The notes under the pieces are model-generated. The model worked only from the letters and a program-made list of their open reading frames with translations. It had not been told where the DNA came from and made no database searches. This document shows positions 62,894 to 64,000 of a stretch of 64,000 bases of DNA, piece by piece. A program made the translations under genes and the position numbers. Origin of the DNA: Streptomyces actuosus (GTDB taxonomy: Bacteria > Actinomycetota > Actinomycetes > Streptomycetales > Streptomycetaceae). Position 1 is the stretch's first letter; each line of letters begins with the position of its first letter. The stretch is from NCBI RefSeq assembly GCF_016921115.1, contig NZ_JAFFZS010000025.1:1-64000 (forward strand). Reading direction: 5' to 3'.

Positions 62894-63547
62894 TCACATC
62901 GCCAGCACCATGGCGAGCATGCCCATGGCCAACGACAGGCGGCACGCCAGACCCACCGCCGGCTCCTGCCACGCACGTGGTGACGTGCCGTCCGTTCCAC
63001 CCGGCCCTGGCCCGGGCCCCGGCCTCGGCACCGCGGTGGCGCAGGCGGCGGCCGGCGTGGGCACGAGCCGTGCGCCGACCCGCAGCACGTACAGGGTGTA
63101 GTAGGCCAGCAGCACCAGATCCACCAGGGGCGTGCCCATCGAGGCGTGCCCCCCGTGCTGCATGCCGTCCGTGCCCGTCATGCCCGCCATGCCCCCCGGG
63201 CCCGCGCCGCCGATCGGGGCCGCCATCAGGGCCGCCATGTAGGTCATGGTCGCCGCGTCCACGGTGTGGTGGAGGCGGTGTGCCTCGCCGCGGGCGAACA
63301 GCAGCGCCCGCACGGCCAGGCCGGTGAACAGCGCGCCCAGCGCCGACGGCCCCCATGCGCCCGTCGCGGGCGCGAGGCCGGGCGCCGCCATCAGGGCCAT
63401 CCCGATCCCCATCGCCGCCTCCGCGCGCGCCGTGCGCCGGGCGGGCCGGTCGGCCGGCGCCCGCCGGCGCGACCTCACCGCACACAGCACCCCCGTGGCC
63501 GTACCGAGAGCTGTCAACAGCCATCCCACCAACGGTGGCTCACCCAT
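62894..63547 (-). CDS. DUF5134 membrane protein
   Basis: A 217-residue integral membrane protein of about five or six helices (WLLTALGTATGVLCAV, GIGMALMAAPGLAPATGAWG, LVDLVLLAYYTLYVLRVG, LSLAMGMLAMVLAM). A Met/Gly/His-rich loop (GGMAGMTGTDGMQHGGHASM) lies between helices; such loops may bind metal. Function unknown. ATG 63547 has GGGGTGAT upstream. Confidence 0.82.
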   Translation of the reverse strand: MGEPPLVGWLLTALGTATGVLCAVRSRRRAPADRPARRTARAEAAMGIGMALMAAPGLAPATGAWGPSALGALFTGLAVRALLFARGEAHRLHHTVDAATMTYMAALMAAPIGGAGPGGMAGMTGTDGMQHGGHASMGTPLVDLVLLAYYTLYVLRVGARLVPTPAAACATAVPRPGPGPGPGGTDGTSPRAWQEPAVGLACRLSLAMGMLAMVLAM

Positions 63548-63874
63548 GCGATCACCCCGCCCATCCACCTTCCTCCTCGCGGCGGGGCGTACCCGGGCGC
63601 GTGAGGGCAGACCCCGCGCACAGGAGGCGCGAAACCGTGCGGTGCGCCCCGCCGTGCCCACCCGCCCCGTCCCGCACTGCGACCGGCAGGCGCGCGGAGC
63701 AGGGGGCGCCGTGAGCGGGCGGGCGGGCGCGGATACCACATTCGATTGGGCGATATGGGCGATGTCGGGGCTCTCGGCCCGTCATATGGCGTTCTGGGGG
63801 CTTAGCGTGGTCGCGGAAGAGAAGCGCGCCGGGCCCAGTCCCGTGCCACCATCCCGGAATCGAGGTGTCGCCGC
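63548..63874. other. 327-bp divergent spacer
   Basis: Upstream region of the DUF5134 gene and of the lipoprotein at 63875. It contains a short AT-rich patch (CACATTCGATTGGGCGATAT near 63738). No gene is seen. Confidence 0.45.
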
Positions 63875-64000
63875 GTGCGCGGGTGCGGAATCCAGCGGGC
63901 TCCGGGCAAGAAGGTGCGTTCCGCGCAGCAGCGGTGGCTGAGGGCTCTTGCCGTACTGCCGCTGCTGGCGTCCCCGCTCGCCGCGTGCGGCGGCGGTGGG
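63875..64000 (+). CDS. putative lipoprotein, partial
   Basis: A 42-codon frame that runs off the right edge: (M)RGCGIQRAPGKK, a hydrophobic stretch (LRALAVLPLLASP) and a lipobox LAAC followed by GGGG. GTG 63875 has GAGGTG 7 nt upstream. The exported part is outside the window, so its role cannot be told. Confidence 0.75.
   Translation, partial: MRGCGIQRAPGKKVRSAQQRWLRALAVLPLLASPLAACGGGG

Overview
The window is chromosomal DNA from a Streptomyces. It is very GC-rich, has many GTG/TTG starts, and carries a nickel superoxide dismutase, a conservon, a fused Kgd-type 2-oxoglutarate dehydrogenase and a Ku/LigD-polymerase pair. The gene order (sodN-sodX, ABC transporter, malic enzyme, kgd, two-component pair, lon, conservon, FtsW/PBP, LigD-Pol/Ku) resembles what I recall of the S. 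coelicolor core chromosome. That resemblance comes from memory, not from a search.

Left edge (1-3268): accessory DNA. An unidentified CDS and a divergent partial CDS lie left of an IS1182-type insertion sequence with perfect 24-bp ends. The IS abuts a tyrosine integrase that has lost its N-terminus and that ends 7 bp from the 3' end of sodN. From 3269 to 31058 the region is mostly housekeeping: sodN/sodX, a CGNR regulator, a methyltransferase, a polar amino-acid ABC transporter, malic enzyme, an MDR oxidoreductase, a small HTH + Clp-N unit with a twin operator, a PadR + DUF4097 unit with its own palindrome, a 1197-residue HTH-NACHT NTPase, kgd, an OmpR-type two-component pair, a spermidine-synthase-like protein, a rhomboid-like protein and lon with an HspR-type operator.

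From 31059 to 35130 there is a decayed patch: a Ser/Thr kinase fragment, a truncated LuxR C-terminus and a truncated, frameshifted GH25 lysozyme surround an intact PAS-GAF-SpoIIE-HATPase phosphatase. From 35272 to 43115 come MarR, a PP2C phosphatase and a complete conservon (sensor, roadblock, DUF742, GTPase) followed by a flavin monooxygenase. From 43239 to 49401 lie an NlpC/P60 hydrolase, TetR, and two divergent diiron proteins (AurF-like and ferritin-like). From 49501 to 57522 lie a DUF3291 protein, a FtsW/PBP2 pair, a repeat-bearing secreted SH3 protein, a lipoprotein + histidine kinase pair without a response regulator, a dual-specificity phosphatase and a NERD protein. The right end has the NHEJ pair, a frameshifted ketosynthase with an unusual N-terminal domain, a chloramphenicol-phosphotransferase-like kinase, a DUF5134 membrane protein and the start of a lipoprotein.

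The window is also rich in short tandem repeats: GTGAGCC x10, an octamer x15, two 23-bp arrays and a 57-bp coding repeat. Five genes have a TANNNT box exactly 6-7 nt before the start codon, so they are probably leaderless. No tRNA, rRNA, CRISPR array or replication origin was found.
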